Shown here in pieces: positions 14,670 through 25,080 of a stretch of DNA of 64,000 bases. Position 1 is the stretch's first letter; the number at the start of each line of letters is the position of its first letter. Location: assembly GCA_025758045.1 (NCBI GenBank), contig CP107208.1, positions 2,852,001 through 2,916,000 on the forward strand, given 5' to 3'. The translations under genes were made by a program, and so were the position numbers. Under the pieces are notes generated by a model that ran no database searches, had not been told where the DNA came from, and saw only the letters and a program-made list of their open reading frames with translations. Source of the stretch: Oscillospiraceae bacterium (GTDB taxonomy: Bacteria > Bacillota > Clostridia > Oscillospirales > Ruminococcaceae).

Positions 14670-16061
14670 TTACTCCGCATCCTCGCAGAAAGCCTTGAAG
14701 GTCAGGTAAGCCATGTAGACGTCGGCCTTGGAGACGACCTCAAACGGGGCGTGCATCGAGAGCACGGGCACGCCGATGTCGATGGTGTCGATGTCCTGGT
14801 TGGCCACGTACTTGGCAACGGTGCCGCCGCCGCCCAGGTCCAGCTTGCCCATCTCGCCGATCTGCCAAACGACGTTATTCTTCTCCAGCAGGCGGGTCAG
14901 GTAGCTGACCATCTCGGCACAGGCATCGCTGGTGCCGGACTTACCGCGGGCTCCGGTGTATTTGTAGATGGCCACGCCGTTGCCTGCATAGGTGGCGTTG
15001 TCCGGCTCAAAGGCATCGGCAAAGGTCGGGTCATAGGCAGCGGTAACGTCGGCAGACAGGCACTTGCCAGCCTTACAGGCGGTGATGTAGTCAGCACCCT
15101 GGCCGGCGCAGAGTTGCTGGATGAAGTGGAAGGTGTACATGCTGTTCAGGCCGGTGACGCCGTCGGAGCCGGTCTCCTCTTTATCGGTCAGCACGCAGAT
15201 GGTGGTGTAGGCCGGAGCTGTGATGCCGATCTCGGCCATCAGGGCCGGGTAAGCATCCACGCGGTCATCGTGGCCGTAGGCACCGATCATAGCGCGGTCC
15301 AGGCCGATGTCGCGGGCCTTGTGGGCAGGCACGACCTCGATCTCGGCGCGGGTGAAGTCGCGCTCGGTGATGCCGTAAGCCTCGTTGAGCATGCCCAGGA
15401 TGTTCAGCTTGATGCGCTGCTCGGCATCCTTATCAGCGATGGGCTGAGAGGCAATCAGCACGTTCAGCTCCTCGGCGGTAATGCCTTCCGCCAGGGTCTT
15501 GGTGTTCTGCTTGGCACCCAGGTGCGGCAGCAGGTCGGTGATGCAGAAAACAGGGTCGCTGTCCTTCTCGCCGATGCAGATCTCGGCGCAGGTGCCGTCA
15601 GCGCGGTAAACAACGCCGTGCAGGGCCAGGGGGATGGTGGGCCACTGGTACTTACGGATGCCGCCATAGTAATGGGTGCGCAGATAGCCGATACCGGTCT
15701 TTTCAAACACGGGCACGGGGCGCAGGTCCAGGCGCGGAGAGTCGATGTGGGCGATGTTCAGGTGGAAGCCCGCTTCCAGGCTCTTGGTGCCGATGGTGGC
15801 GGCCAGGATGCACTTTTCGCGGTTGATGGTGTAGACCTTGGTGCCGGGGGCCAGCTTCTCGCCGGGGACGAACTTTTTGTAGCCGGCGTCCAGCAGCAGC
15901 TTCTCGCTGGTGCGGACAGCCTCGCGCTCAGTCTTGGCGTTATCCAGGAAGGTCTTGTAGCCTTCGCAGAAATCCTGGGCGGCCTGCAGGGCGTCCGGGG
16001 CAGCGTCGGCTACCGTTTCATTTTTGTAAAGCAGTGCTTTGAGTTCCTCAGTGGTCTTCAT
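14670..16061 (-). CDS. M18 family aminopeptidase
   Basis: A 463-residue cytosolic zinc aminopeptidase of the M18 (aspartyl aminopeptidase-like) family. Metal and catalytic motifs are visible: NIAHIDSPRLD (first His ligand), GHDDRVDAYPALM, LTDKEETGSDGV with the catalytic and ligand Glu pair, and MHAPFEVVSKADV near the C-terminus, holding the last His ligand. Length fits the bacterial ApeA/ApeB group. It begins 15 nt after the lytic transglycosylase gene, with an AAGGAAAG site. Probably a peptide-recycling enzyme. Confidence 0.92.
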   Translation of the reverse strand: MKTTEELKALLYKNETVADAAPDALQAAQDFCEGYKTFLDNAKTEREAVRTSEKLLLDAGYKKFVPGEKLAPGTKVYTINREKCILAATIGTKSLEAGFHLNIAHIDSPRLDLRPVPVFEKTGIGYLRTHYYGGIRKYQWPTIPLALHGVVYRADGTCAEICIGEKDSDPVFCITDLLPHLGAKQNTKTLAEGITAEELNVLIASQPIADKDAEQRIKLNILGMLNEAYGITERDFTRAEIEVVPAHKARDIGLDRAMIGAYGHDDRVDAYPALMAEIGITAPAYTTICVLTDKEETGSDGVTGLNSMYTFHFIQQLCAGQGADYITACKAGKCLSADVTAAYDPTFADAFEPDNATYAGNGVAIYKYTGARGKSGTSDACAEMVSYLTRLLEKNNVVWQIGEMGKLDLGGGGTVAKYVANQDIDTIDIGVPVLSMHAPFEVVSKADVYMAYLTFKAFCEDAE

Positions 16062-16076
16062 GGGAAACTTCCTTTC

Positions 16077-16673
16077 TTATTTTTCGTTATAGATGTCCTG
16101 ATAGCGTTGGTAGCTATTGGTTATCTTACGTACATATAGCCGCATCTGCGGGTAGGGGTAATGGTCCAGCGTTTCGCCGTCGGAGGAATATTCTGCCTGG
16201 GACAGCAGGTTATCCACGGTCCCCCATCCGCTGTGGTAGGCCGCAGCGGCGGTGGCCAGGTCATCATGGTAGCGCAGCAGGCAGTAGCTGACGAAGTAAG
16301 TACCGAAACGGATGTTGGTTTCGGGGTCGTAGAGATCGTCAAAGGTCAGATCCTCGCTGGGGGCGATCTTCAGCTTGATCCAGTCGAAGGTCTCCTCGGT
16401 GATCTGCATCAGGCCGCGGGCGCCCACGTTGGATTGAGCGTTTGGATTAAAGTTGCTCTCGGTACGGATGAAGGAGTATAAGATCAGCGGGTCGATATTG
16501 TACTTGCCTGCGTAGTATTCCACATACTCGTTGTAGCGGCAGGGATACTCCATCGTATCGACCTGGCGGCGGAAAACGGTAAACAAAAGGGTCGCGGCCA
16601 GCGCCAGGACCACCAGCACCGCAAGCAGGGTGCGCAGCAGGCCGGGGCGGCGGGACTTTGCTTTTTTAGCCAT
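16077..16673 (-). CDS. Membrane-anchored lytic transglycosylase (SLT domain)
   Basis: A 198-residue peptidoglycan lytic enzyme: basic N-terminus, one membrane segment (about 13-34), then an SLT domain. The catalytic Glu is E72 in FIRTESNFNPNAQS, followed by GARGLMQIT and later AAAAYHSGWGTVDN, the family's AYNxG block in altered form. I start at the MAKKAK methionine, which has a strong GGAGG site. The frame is open upstream only over coaE. It follows coaE by 10 nt and resembles the small YjbJ/SleB-neighbour transglycosylases of Firmicutes. Confidence 0.9.
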   Translation of the reverse strand: MAKKAKSRRPGLLRTLLAVLVVLALAATLLFTVFRRQVDTMEYPCRYNEYVEYYAGKYNIDPLILYSFIRTESNFNPNAQSNVGARGLMQITEETFDWIKLKIAPSEDLTFDDLYDPETNIRFGTYFVSYCLLRYHDDLATAAAAYHSGWGTVDNLLSQAEYSSDGETLDHYPYPQMRLYVRKITNSYQRYQDIYNEK

Positions 16674-16683
16674 GCTCCTCCTT

Positions 16684-17271
16684 TCACAGCTGCTGTAAAA
16701 CGGCGTGCATTTTTTCTGCCAGCTGTTCGGCGGTGCCATCGTTGACGACCTCATGGGTAGCAGCGGCGCGCAGCGTTTCGATGGGCGTCTGCGCGTCCAA
16801 GCGGCGGCGGGCCATTTCGGGCGCGATGCCGTCACGGGCACAAATGCGGGCCACGCTGGTATCGTAGGGGGCGCTGATAAGTACCAGTGCGTCACAGCGG
16901 GCCTCGAACGGCGTGCCGACGATGACTGCACCGTCCACAAAGGCCAGTTCTGCCCCGCCCTGCTCGGCTTCTTGCAGGCGCGTTTCAATGCGGTGCAAAA
17001 TTTCCGGCTGGGTGATGGCTGTTAAGGCCCGGGTGCCCGCCGGGGTGGCAAAGGCGCGGTCTGCCAGCAGACGGCGGCGGACATTGCCATTTTCGTCAGC
17101 GATGTCGGCACCGAATTTTTCTTGCAATTGGGCAATGCAGGGCGAGCCGGGCAGCAGCATCTCGCGGGCGATAAGGTCCGCGTCAATACAAGGATACCCC
17201 TGCCCTGCTAAAAATTTTGTCGCACTGGATTTACCGCAGCCGGAGCGGCCGGTGATGCCTATGACTTTCAT
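16684..17271 (-). CDS. coaE: Dephospho-CoA kinase
   Basis: Last enzyme of CoA synthesis, phosphorylating dephospho-CoA at the 3'-hydroxyl. The 195 residues carry P-loop GRSGCGKS (8-15), the DADLIARE motif (30-37), and VISAPY-like VLISAPYDTSVARICARDG with the lid arginines. Its start overlaps the tsaC stop (ATGA). Length and order of motifs are standard. Confidence 0.95.
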   Translation of the reverse strand: MKVIGITGRSGCGKSSATKFLAGQGYPCIDADLIAREMLLPGSPCIAQLQEKFGADIADENGNVRRRLLADRAFATPAGTRALTAITQPEILHRIETRLQEAEQGGAELAFVDGAVIVGTPFEARCDALVLISAPYDTSVARICARDGIAPEMARRRLDAQTPIETLRAAATHEVVNDGTAEQLAEKMHAVLQQL

Positions 17272-18286
17272 AGTTCGACCACCCGGAACGCCGCGGCGCG
17301 GATGAGGCGGTTGTAGACCGCCATGGAGACACCGTCCTGCTCAGGGCAGCGGGCGTAGACGATCTCGGCACCATGCTTGTCCAAGTCGCGCAGGGCGGTG
17401 AACAGGTGGTGCGCCTGGGTGACGCCATCGTGATTTTTGCCGTACTCGATAAAGGGCACGGGCAACTGGGCGCCCTCGCCATCAAAGCAGAGCGCCCACA
17501 CGCCGGGGGCCGCGTGCTGCTCGACATAGGCCTTATACTTAGCGAAATCACCGCGTAAAATCGTGACCTGCGCCTTGGGGGCGTAGTGCTTGTACTTCAT
17601 GCCGGGAGAGCGGGCCACTTCCCCATCCTTGAGCTTTTCCAGAATCGCGGGGCTGACGAGGACTTCTTCGCCCAGGACCTCTTCCATCTGCTCTTTCGTT
17701 ACGTAGCCGGGGCGCAGCAGCATCGGGTGTTCGCCGGTAACAGCCACGACCGTGGACTCGACACCGACAGCGCTCTCGCCGCCGTCCAGGATCAGCGGCA
17801 GGCGGCCGTCCATATCCACCAGGGTATCCTGGGCGTTGGTGGGGCTGGGCTTGCCAGAGAGGTTGGCAGACGGCGCAGCAAACGCCACACCGCTGGCCTT
17901 GATGACAGCCTGTACCACCGGGTGGGACGGCATGCGCACGCCCACGGTATCCAGCCCTGCACAGGTCACGTCGCTGACCTCCCCGCCCCGGGGCATGACC
18001 ATCGTCAGTGGGCCGGGCCAAAAGGCTTTGGCCAGCTTGTAGGCACGGTCGGGCACCTCGGACACGATGCCCTTGAGCATCTCCATGCCGTAGATGTGCA
18101 CGATCAGGGGGTTATCCTGGGGGCGGCCCTTGGCCTCAAAAATCTTTTTGACTGCTTCGCCATTGCGGGCGTCGGCCGCGATGCCGTAGACCGTCTCGGT
18201 CGGCAGGGCGACCAGCTCGCCTTTTTGCAGCAGTTCTGCCGCCAGTGCAATGCTTTTGTCATTCACTGGCAAAACCTGTGTATTCA

Positions 18287-18287
<1 letters not shown>
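17268..18287 (-). CDS. tsaC: L-threonylcarbamoyladenylate synthase, long Sua5 type
   Basis: Makes threonylcarbamoyl-AMP from Thr, bicarbonate and ATP, the first step of tRNA t6A37. Residues 1-205 are the YrdC domain (LVALPTETVYGIAADA, FEAKGRPQDNPLIVH, TVGVRMPSHP, AAPSANLSGKPSPT). The C-terminal 130 residues form the Sua5 domain seen in Bacillus YwlC (RSPGMKYKHYAPKAQ linker). It sits between prfA and coaE, with TAATG and ATGA junctions. The t6A enzyme pair normally needs a TsaD; the TsaD-like gene at 1891-2838 looks like the paralogue, not the partner. Confidence 0.94.
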
Positions 18288-19369
<1,082 letters not shown>

Positions 19370-19414
19370 GGTTCCTCCTTTGGGGTATCGGGTTGTGGCG
19401 GGCAAAAATCACCG

Positions 19415-19603
19415 CTACTGTTCCCCGCCCCGCAGGACTTTTTTGATGTTGCGCTCGATCTTGGCACGCGGCAGCATGATCTCGTGCCCGCAGCCCTGGC
19501 AGCGGATTTTGAAATCCATGCCGACACGCAGCACATCAAAACGGTTGGCACCACAGGGGTGCGGTTTCTTGGTCTGGATCACATCGCCGACCTGTACATC
19601 CAT
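19415..19603 (-). CDS. DUF951 family small zinc-binding-like protein
   Basis: A 62-residue protein. Conserved pattern VGDVIQTKKPHPCGANRFDVLRVG and DFKIRCQGCGHEIMLPR, with three Cys (CG, and CxxC) and the PR at the end, is that of DUF951 (Bacillus YyzM). Function unknown; RNA or ribosome-related roles have been suggested from context. It heads the prfA operon, 45 nt upstream of prfA. Confidence 0.88.
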   Translation of the reverse strand: MDVQVGDVIQTKKPHPCGANRFDVLRVGMDFKIRCQGCGHEIMLPRAKIERNIKKVLRGGEQ

Positions 19604-19645
19604 GGCAGCACACCGCCCTTTCTTTGCTAAAATTCAGTACCCTTT

Positions 19646-19674
19646 ATTATAGTACATCACGGTTTGTTTTGCAA
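19646..19674 (-). promoter_or_regulatory. Promoter of the DUF951-prfA-tsaC-coaE unit
   Basis: On the minus strand TTGCAA (19674-19669), 17-bp spacer, TATAAT (19651-19646), 42 bp before the DUF951 start codon. Confidence 0.78.
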
Positions 19675-19750
19675 ACCCACTGCATAAAAGTTTACAAGGG
19701 TCCCCGGCCCTGCCGGGGGCATACACCATACAAGAAAAGAGGAGCCGAAA

Positions 19751-20659
19751 ATGCTGGAATATCGTGCCGAAGGTCTTTGCCGCAACGCCAACCATCTGCG
19801 CCGTGAGGAGCTGTATCACTGCATCACCACCGGCGAAGTATTGCAGAGCACCGCCCTTGCCTTTGATACCGAGCGCCGCCTGCGCTTTGAGCTGGGCGGC
19901 CAGCGGGCCTACATGCCCTTTGAGGAATGTGTGGATGTCGGCCCGCAGGAGGAGATCAAGGATATTGCCGTGCTGACCCGGGTGGGCCGCCCCACCTGCT
20001 TTGTCATCACCGGCACCGAGGTGGACGAGAATGGCGAGGAGGTGTTTCTGCTCTCCCGTTCGCTGGCCCAGCGGCTGTGCCGTCGGCAGTATCTGGATAC
20101 CTTGGAAGCCGGCAGTGTCATTCCCTGCACGGTGACGCACATCGAGAATTTTGGCGCGTTCTGCGATATTGGCTGCGGCATTGCAGCACTGCTGCCCATT
20201 GATTGTTTGTCGGTGTCGCGCATTTCCTCGCCTGCCGACCGGGTACAGGTGGGCCAGCAATTGCTGTGTGCCATCAAGAACCGGGACCCCCAGGGACGCA
20301 TCGTGCTGACGCTGCGGGAACTGCTGGGCACCTGGAGCGAGAACGCCGCCTGCTTTGCCCCCGGCGAGACCGTGGTGGGCATTGTGCGCAGTGTGGAGGA
20401 TTACGGCGTGTTTATTGAGATCGCGCCCAACCTGGCGGGGCTGGCCGAGGCCGACCGCAGTCTGCATCCCGGCCAGGCCGTGAGTGTGTACATTAAAAAC
20501 ATCCTGCCGGACAAGATGAAGATCAAGCTGGTGGTGGTGAACAAAAATCTCGCCCAGCCGCTTCGGTTTGAGCCGCACTACTTTGTCACCCGCGGGCGTA
20601 TCAAAAAGTGGACCTACTCCACCCCGCAGAGCCGCAAGCAGATCGAGACGGTGTTTTAA
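19751..20659 (+). CDS. S1 RNA-binding domain protein
   Basis: A 302-residue cytosolic protein with S1-type OB folds: a divergent one around 25-95 (LQSTALAFDTERRLRFELGGQRAYMPFEEC), a clear one around 120-185 (GSVIPCTVTHIENFGAFCDIGCGIAALLPI) and another around 200-260 (GETVVGIVRSVEDYGVFIEIAPNLAGLAE). It resembles the short S1 proteins of Clostridia annotated as 30S S1-like. It is preceded by a GAGGAG site 6 nt before the ATG. No trans-acting partner is near, and transcription is separate from the minus-strand genes. Confidence 0.85.
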   Translation: MLEYRAEGLCRNANHLRREELYHCITTGEVLQSTALAFDTERRLRFELGGQRAYMPFEECVDVGPQEEIKDIAVLTRVGRPTCFVITGTEVDENGEEVFLLSRSLAQRLCRRQYLDTLEAGSVIPCTVTHIENFGAFCDIGCGIAALLPIDCLSVSRISSPADRVQVGQQLLCAIKNRDPQGRIVLTLRELLGTWSENAACFAPGETVVGIVRSVEDYGVFIEIAPNLAGLAEADRSLHPGQAVSVYIKNILPDKMKIKLVVVNKNLAQPLRFEPHYFVTRGRIKKWTYSTPQSRKQIETVF

Positions 20660-20685
20660 GCTTTAAACAAATCCGATTTGCTATC

Positions 20686-20714
20686 TTGCCACTTCTGTTT
20701 TTGCCGTGTATAAT
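20686..20714 (+). promoter_or_regulatory. Promoter of the DUF4364 gene
   Basis: TTGCCA (20686-20691), 17-bp spacer, TATAAT (20709-20714), 35 bp upstream of the start codon. Confidence 0.75.
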
Positions 20715-20749
20715 AGTATGGAAAACACAAAATACGAGGAAGTGATCAG

Positions 20750-21322
20750 ATGGCAGAAGCATTTACCGCAGGTGTAAAGCCCGGTGGCCTTACAGATGAT
20801 ACCCAGATTCGCATTTTACTTTGCTATCTTATCAAAACAGCCGGTCCCCTGACGCGGGATACCCTGCAGGGCGCGCTTTTGCAGGAGCAGCTGGTCAATT
20901 ACTTTGAATTTGCCGACGCTTTGGCCGAGGTGCAGAAGCAGGGCCTTGTCACCTGTACCGACGAGCAGTACAGCATCACTGACAAGGGTGCTTCGGTGGC
21001 CAGCACACTGGCCCATGATTTGCCCCGCACTGTGCGGGAGAGCGCCATCCGCGCCGTAATGCAGATCCAGAGCTGGCGGCACAAGGCAGCCTCCAACCGC
21101 GCCCATGTGGAAGAAAAAAACGGCAAGTATGTGGTGTGGTGCAATATCGGCGACCTGGGCAGCGATGTGTTTCAGCTGCAGCTGACCATGCCCGACAAGC
21201 TGACCGCCGAGATGACGAAGAACATGTTTATTGCACACGGCAGCGATATTTACTCGAAACTCATGGATATGCTGACCCAGCCGGGGACGGATGATGATCG
21301 GCCGCCGGAGGCGCTGTTGTGA
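20750..21322 (+). CDS. DUF4364 family winged-helix protein
   Basis: A 190-residue protein: N-terminal winged helix (TQIRILLCYLIKTAGPLTRDTLQGALLQEQLVNYFEFADALAEVQKQGLV) and a C-terminal alpha-beta domain (NGKYVVWCNIGDLG and FQLQLTMPDKLTAEMTKNMF) as in the DUF4364 family of Clostridia. Its function is unknown; the fold suggests DNA binding. It has its own promoter. Downstream sequence is a palindrome at 21329 and then a terminator shared with livF. Confidence 0.85.
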   Translation: MAEAFTAGVKPGGLTDDTQIRILLCYLIKTAGPLTRDTLQGALLQEQLVNYFEFADALAEVQKQGLVTCTDEQYSITDKGASVASTLAHDLPRTVRESAIRAVMQIQSWRHKAASNRAHVEEKNGKYVVWCNIGDLGSDVFQLQLTMPDKLTAEMTKNMFIAHGSDIYSKLMDMLTQPGTDDDRPPEALL

Positions 21323-21328
21323 CATGGC

Positions 21329-21350
21329 GGGCCGATGCAGGCATCGGCCC
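21329..21350. repeat. Palindromic repeat copy 3
   Basis: GGGCCGATGC (21329-21338) and GCATCGGCCC (21341-21350) form a perfect 10-bp inverted repeat around AG, just after the DUF4364 stop. Same core as the repeats at 11194 and 14320. Confidence 0.6.
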
Positions 21351-21401
21351 CTGCAGAGCATTTGCAGCATTACAGGGCTGCGGCATAATAAGCAGCATAC
21401 A

Positions 21402-21437
21402 AAAACGGCCTGTCCGCAGGGACAGGTCGTTTTGTTT
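21402..21437. terminator. Bidirectional terminator between DUF4364 gene and livF
   Basis: AACGGCCTGTCC and GGACAGGTCGTT stem (about 21404-21431, one G-T pair) with an A run on the left and T-rich sequence on the right, so it works for both convergent units. Confidence 0.82.
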
Positions 21438-21440
21438 TGC

Positions 21441-22160
21441 TTATTCGCAGCCGAGGTAGGCTTTGCGGACCTCGATGTTGTTGGCAAGCTCGTGGGCTTC
21501 GCCTTCCATCTTGATCTTGCCGGTCTCCAGCACGTAGGCACGGTTGGCGATCTCCAGGGCCATTTTGGCGTTCTGCTCCACCAGTAGCACGGTCACACCG
21601 TTGCGGTTGACCTGGCGGATGATCTTGAAGATTTCCTTGACCAGCAGCGGAGACAGACCCATGGACGGCTCGTCCAGCAGCAGCATCTTGGGCTTGCACA
21701 TCAGGGCACGGCCCATGGCCAGCATCTGCTGCTCGCCGCCGGAAAGTGTACCGGCGGGCTGGTTACGGCGCTCTTTCAAGCGCGGCAGCAGATCAAAGAC
21801 CATATCGTAGTCGTTCTGGATGGCCTCTTTGCCGTCGCGGCGGGTGTAGGCACCCATCTGCAGGTTCTGCATAACGGTCAGCCCGCTGAAGACACGGCGG
21901 CCTTCCGGCACCTGGGCCAGGCCCAGACGGATGATCTTGTGGGCTTCCATCTTACTGATGTTCTGGCCGCAGTAGTCGATCTCGCCGCTCTGCACTTTCA
22001 GCAGGCCGGAGATGGCGTGCATGGTAGTCGTTTTACCGGCACCGTTGGCACCGATCAGCGTGACGATCTCGCCCTCATTGACGTGGAACGAAATGTCACG
22101 CAGGGCCTGGATGGACCCGTAAAAAACGTTGATATTTTTAACAGAAAGCATCTCACCCAT
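21441..22160 (-). CDS. livF: Branched-chain amino acid ABC transporter ATPase LivF
   Basis: One of two ATPases powering Leu/Ile/Val uptake. The 239 residues show Walker A GANGAGKT (36-43 or so), VPEGRRVFSGLTVMQNLQMGAYTR (a LivF hallmark), signature LSGGEQQML, Walker B LLLDEPSMGLSP. It is preceded by GGAGGTGA, 6 nt before the ATG. It is last in the livJ-H-M-G-F order, two nt after livG. Confidence 0.95.
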   Translation of the reverse strand: MGEMLSVKNINVFYGSIQALRDISFHVNEGEIVTLIGANGAGKTTTMHAISGLLKVQSGEIDYCGQNISKMEAHKIIRLGLAQVPEGRRVFSGLTVMQNLQMGAYTRRDGKEAIQNDYDMVFDLLPRLKERRNQPAGTLSGGEQQMLAMGRALMCKPKMLLLDEPSMGLSPLLVKEIFKIIRQVNRNGVTVLLVEQNAKMALEIANRAYVLETGKIKMEGEAHELANNIEVRKAYLGCE

Positions 22161-22162
22161 GA

Positions 22163-22924
22163 TCAGTCACCTCCCAGATAGGCCGCAATGACCTTGGGGT
22201 TATTGCGGATTGCTTTGCCGTCGCCGCGGGCGATGACACGGCCGTAGTCCAGCACGGTGATCTCCTCGCAGATGCCCATGACAAAGTTCATATCGTGCTC
22301 GATGAGCAGGATGGCGATGCCGAACTGGTCGCGCACACTGCGTACGGTCTGCATCAACTCGTCGGTTTCGTTGGGGTTCATACCGGCGGCAGGCTCGTCC
22401 AGCAGCAGCAGTTTCGGGTTGGTGGCCAGGGCACGGGCGATCTCCAGCTTGCGCTGTTCGCCGTAGGGCAGCTGGCTGGCCTTGAGGTCTGCCTTATCTT
22501 CCAGTCCAAAGATCTTGAGCAGCTTCTTCGCCTCGCGATTCATCTCGTGCTCTTTCTCTTTGTAGGCGGGCAGGCGCAGGATGCCGGTCCACATGCCGTA
22601 CTGGATCTGGTTGTGCAGGCCGACCTTGACATTATCCAGCACGCTCATCTCGTTGAACAGGCGGATATTCTGGAAGGTACGGGCCACACCGGCCTTGCTG
22701 ATCAGTTCGGGGGTCTTGCCGGTGATATCCTTGCCGTCGAGGACGATGTTGCCCTCGGTAGGCTTGTAGACGCCGGTGAGCATGTTAAACACGGTGGTCT
22801 TGCCGGCGCCGTTGGGGCCGATCAGACCATAGAGGTGGCCTTTCTCGATGGAAAGGTCCAGCTGAGCAACGGCCTGCAGGCCGCCGAAAGCAATACCCAG
22901 GTTGCTTACTTCCAACAGTGCCAT
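22163..22924 (-). CDS. livG: Branched-chain amino acid ABC transporter ATPase LivG
   Basis: A 253-residue ATPase: Walker A GPNGAGKT (36-43), ARTFQNIRLFNEMSVLDNVKVG (LivG type), signature LPYGEQRKLEIARAL, Walker B LLLDEPAAGMNPNE. It starts 1 nt after livM. The variant signature LPYGEQ is normal for LivG. Confidence 0.95.
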   Translation of the reverse strand: MALLEVSNLGIAFGGLQAVAQLDLSIEKGHLYGLIGPNGAGKTTVFNMLTGVYKPTEGNIVLDGKDITGKTPELISKAGVARTFQNIRLFNEMSVLDNVKVGLHNQIQYGMWTGILRLPAYKEKEHEMNREAKKLLKIFGLEDKADLKASQLPYGEQRKLEIARALATNPKLLLLDEPAAGMNPNETDELMQTVRSVRDQFGIAILLIEHDMNFVMGICEEITVLDYGRVIARGDGKAIRNNPKVIAAYLGGD

Positions 22925-22925
22925 G

Positions 22926-24011
22926 TTAAGCCGCCTCCTTCTTGTTCTTCTTGGGTGCCCTGTCGGCCGCGTCCTTGCGGAAACGGGCAGTCAGGCGCTT
23001 GCGCATTGCAATCATCTGCGGGCTCTGGTTGAAGATCATCACAACGATCAGCACGATGGCGTAGATCAGCATGCGGTAATCGTTCATGCTGCGCAGCAAC
23101 TCGGGCAGGACGGTCAGCACGGTGGCAGCAATGACCGAGCCGCGCAGGTTGCCGATGCCGCCCAGAACAACGAACACCAGGATCAGGATGGAGGTGTTGT
23201 AGTCAAACTTCTTAGCGACCAGAGAGGAGTAGTTCAGCGAGTAAAGCACACCGGCCATACCGGCAAACACAGCGGAGGTCACAAAAGCCATCAGCTTGTA
23301 CTTGGTGATGGGGATACCGACCGAACGAGCGGCGATCTCGTTATCACGGATGGAGGTGATGGCGCGGCCTGCGCGGGAGTTGACCAGGTTAAGGATGACA
23401 GCCAGCGTGATGATAACCAGCACGATGCCGATGGTGAAGGTGGAAGCCTTCTTGATTCCGGTGATGCCCATGGCGCCATTGATCAGCACTTTGCCGTCGG
23501 CGTCTAGATTCAGGGAGGCAGTGTCCTTCAGGGAGAAGTGCAGGCCCTTGGAATCCACGCCCAGGTTGCAGGCGTTCATGAAGTTCTTGACGATCTCACC
23601 GAAAGCCAGTGTGACGATGGCCAGATAATCGCCGGACAGACGCAGAACAGGGATGCCGACCAGGAAGCCGAAGATACCAGCCACAACGCCACCCACCACA
23701 AAGGCCAGCAGCAGCGCTGCAGGCTTGGGGAAGGTGGTGTCATACAGGCTGACCCACACCAGCGTACCGGCAAAAGCGCCCACGCTCATAAACCCGGCGT
23801 GGCCCAGGCTCAGCTCGCCCAGCATGCCAACGGTCAAGTTCAGGGAGACAGCCATGACAACGTATGCGCAGATAGGCACCAGCTGACCTGCGAAGGAGTT
23901 GGTGACCATGCCTGCGGCGGACAAGATCTGGATCAGCAGATAGAAGCCGATGACGATGCCAAAGGTGATGATGTTGCTCTTGGTGGAGCGGTTCAAATTT
24001 TTCAAGTTCAT
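22926..24011 (-). CDS. livM: Branched-chain amino acid ABC transporter permease LivM
   Basis: A 361-residue permease with about nine membrane segments, the conserved LGELSLGHAGFMSVGAFAGT near residue 70, and the EAA-like loop with SIRDNEIAARSVGIPITKYKLMAFVTSA. It ends in a basic tail (ADRAPKKNKKEAA). I use the ATG with GAGGTG 7 nt upstream; a GTG nine nt earlier in frame is less likely. It pairs with LivH in the membrane. Confidence 0.94.
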   Translation of the reverse strand: MNLKNLNRSTKSNIITFGIVIGFYLLIQILSAAGMVTNSFAGQLVPICAYVVMAVSLNLTVGMLGELSLGHAGFMSVGAFAGTLVWVSLYDTTFPKPAALLLAFVVGGVVAGIFGFLVGIPVLRLSGDYLAIVTLAFGEIVKNFMNACNLGVDSKGLHFSLKDTASLNLDADGKVLINGAMGITGIKKASTFTIGIVLVIITLAVILNLVNSRAGRAITSIRDNEIAARSVGIPITKYKLMAFVTSAVFAGMAGVLYSLNYSSLVAKKFDYNTSILILVFVVLGGIGNLRGSVIAATVLTVLPELLRSMNDYRMLIYAIVLIVVMIFNQSPQMIAMRKRLTARFRKDAADRAPKKNKKEAA

Positions 24012-24021
24012 CGCGGCCACC

Positions 24022-24906
24022 TCACACTTTCACGTTGACTTTCTTGCCCAGCAGACCGGTCGGTTTGACGATCAGCACGACGACCAGCACCAGGAAGACG
24101 ATGGCGTCAGACAGCTGGGTAGAAATGTAAGCTTTGCTGAGGTTCTCGATGATGCCCAGCAGGATGCCGCCGACGAATGCGCCGGGGATCGAGCCGATAC
24201 CGCCGAAAACAGCCGCCACGAAAGCCTTGATACCAGGCATAGCGCCGGTGGTGGGCTGCAGCGTGGGGTAAGAGGAGCAGAGCAGCGCACCGGCGATAGC
24301 CGCCAGGGCGGAGCCGATAGCGAAGGTCAGCGAGATGGTGCCGTTGACGTTGACACCCATCAGCTGGGCAGCGCCGCGGTCCTCAGACACAGCCAGCATG
24401 GCGTGACCGGCGGGCGTGTAGTTGACGAACCACATCAGCACCACCATGATGACCACGCAGGCCAAAATGGTAACGATAGTCTCGGCGGAGATGGTCAGCT
24501 GACCGCCAAAGAGAGAAACAGGCTTCATGCCGGAAACGACAGAAGTAAAGCTCTTGGGGTTGGAGGACCAGGACAACTGGGCCACCTGTTGCAAGAGATA
24601 GCTGACACCGATGGCGGTGATCAGAACCGCCAGGGATGGTGCCTCACGCAGGGGGCGGTAGGCCAGCCGTTCGATCACCACGCCCAAAATCGTGCATACG
24701 ATCATGGACAGGACGATGGACAGCACCGGGTTAAGCCCCGAAGCGCCAAAGGCGAAGTAAACGACATAACTGCCGATCATGATGACATCGCCGTGGGCGA
24801 AGTTCAACATCTTGGCAATGCCGTAGACCATGGTGTAGCCCAGGGCAATCAGTGCATAAACACTGCCCAGGCTGATACCGTTGATCAGGTAAGAAAAGAA
24901 TTGCAT
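24022..24906 (-). CDS. livH: Branched-chain amino acid ABC transporter permease LivH
   Basis: A 294-residue permease with about eight membrane segments: YLINGISLGSVYALIALGYTMVYGIAKMLNFAHGDVIMIGSY is the family N-terminal signature. GAFVGGILLGIIENLSKAYIS near the C-terminus completes it. I start at the ATG with GAGGTG upstream, not the GTG 9 nt earlier. A possible own promoter lies at 24989-25017. Confidence 0.94.
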   Translation of the reverse strand: MQFFSYLINGISLGSVYALIALGYTMVYGIAKMLNFAHGDVIMIGSYVVYFAFGASGLNPVLSIVLSMIVCTILGVVIERLAYRPLREAPSLAVLITAIGVSYLLQQVAQLSWSSNPKSFTSVVSGMKPVSLFGGQLTISAETIVTILACVVIMVVLMWFVNYTPAGHAMLAVSEDRGAAQLMGVNVNGTISLTFAIGSALAAIAGALLCSSYPTLQPTTGAMPGIKAFVAAVFGGIGSIPGAFVGGILLGIIENLSKAYISTQLSDAIVFLVLVVVLIVKPTGLLGKKVNVKV

Positions 24907-24988
24907 TGCGTACACCTCACTCTATTTTGCCGCTTTGTCCCCTGCCAACAGAGTTTGCCGCAGCTGGCCGTTTGGGGAACATAAAATC

Positions 24989-25017
24989 ATAGTACCACAA
25001 ACAAAACGGCAAAACAA
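24989..25017 (-). promoter_or_regulatory. Possible promoter of livHMGF
   Basis: On the minus strand TTGTTT (25017-25012), 17-bp spacer, TACTAT (24994-24989), with TG before the -10. It lies between the livJ terminator and livH, so livHMGF may be transcribed at a different level from livJ. Confidence 0.45.
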
Positions 25018-25080
25018 TGGGTTTTGCGTGTATTTGTACGAAAAACTTCTGTTTTTTTCAACAATACAGAAAAACCATAA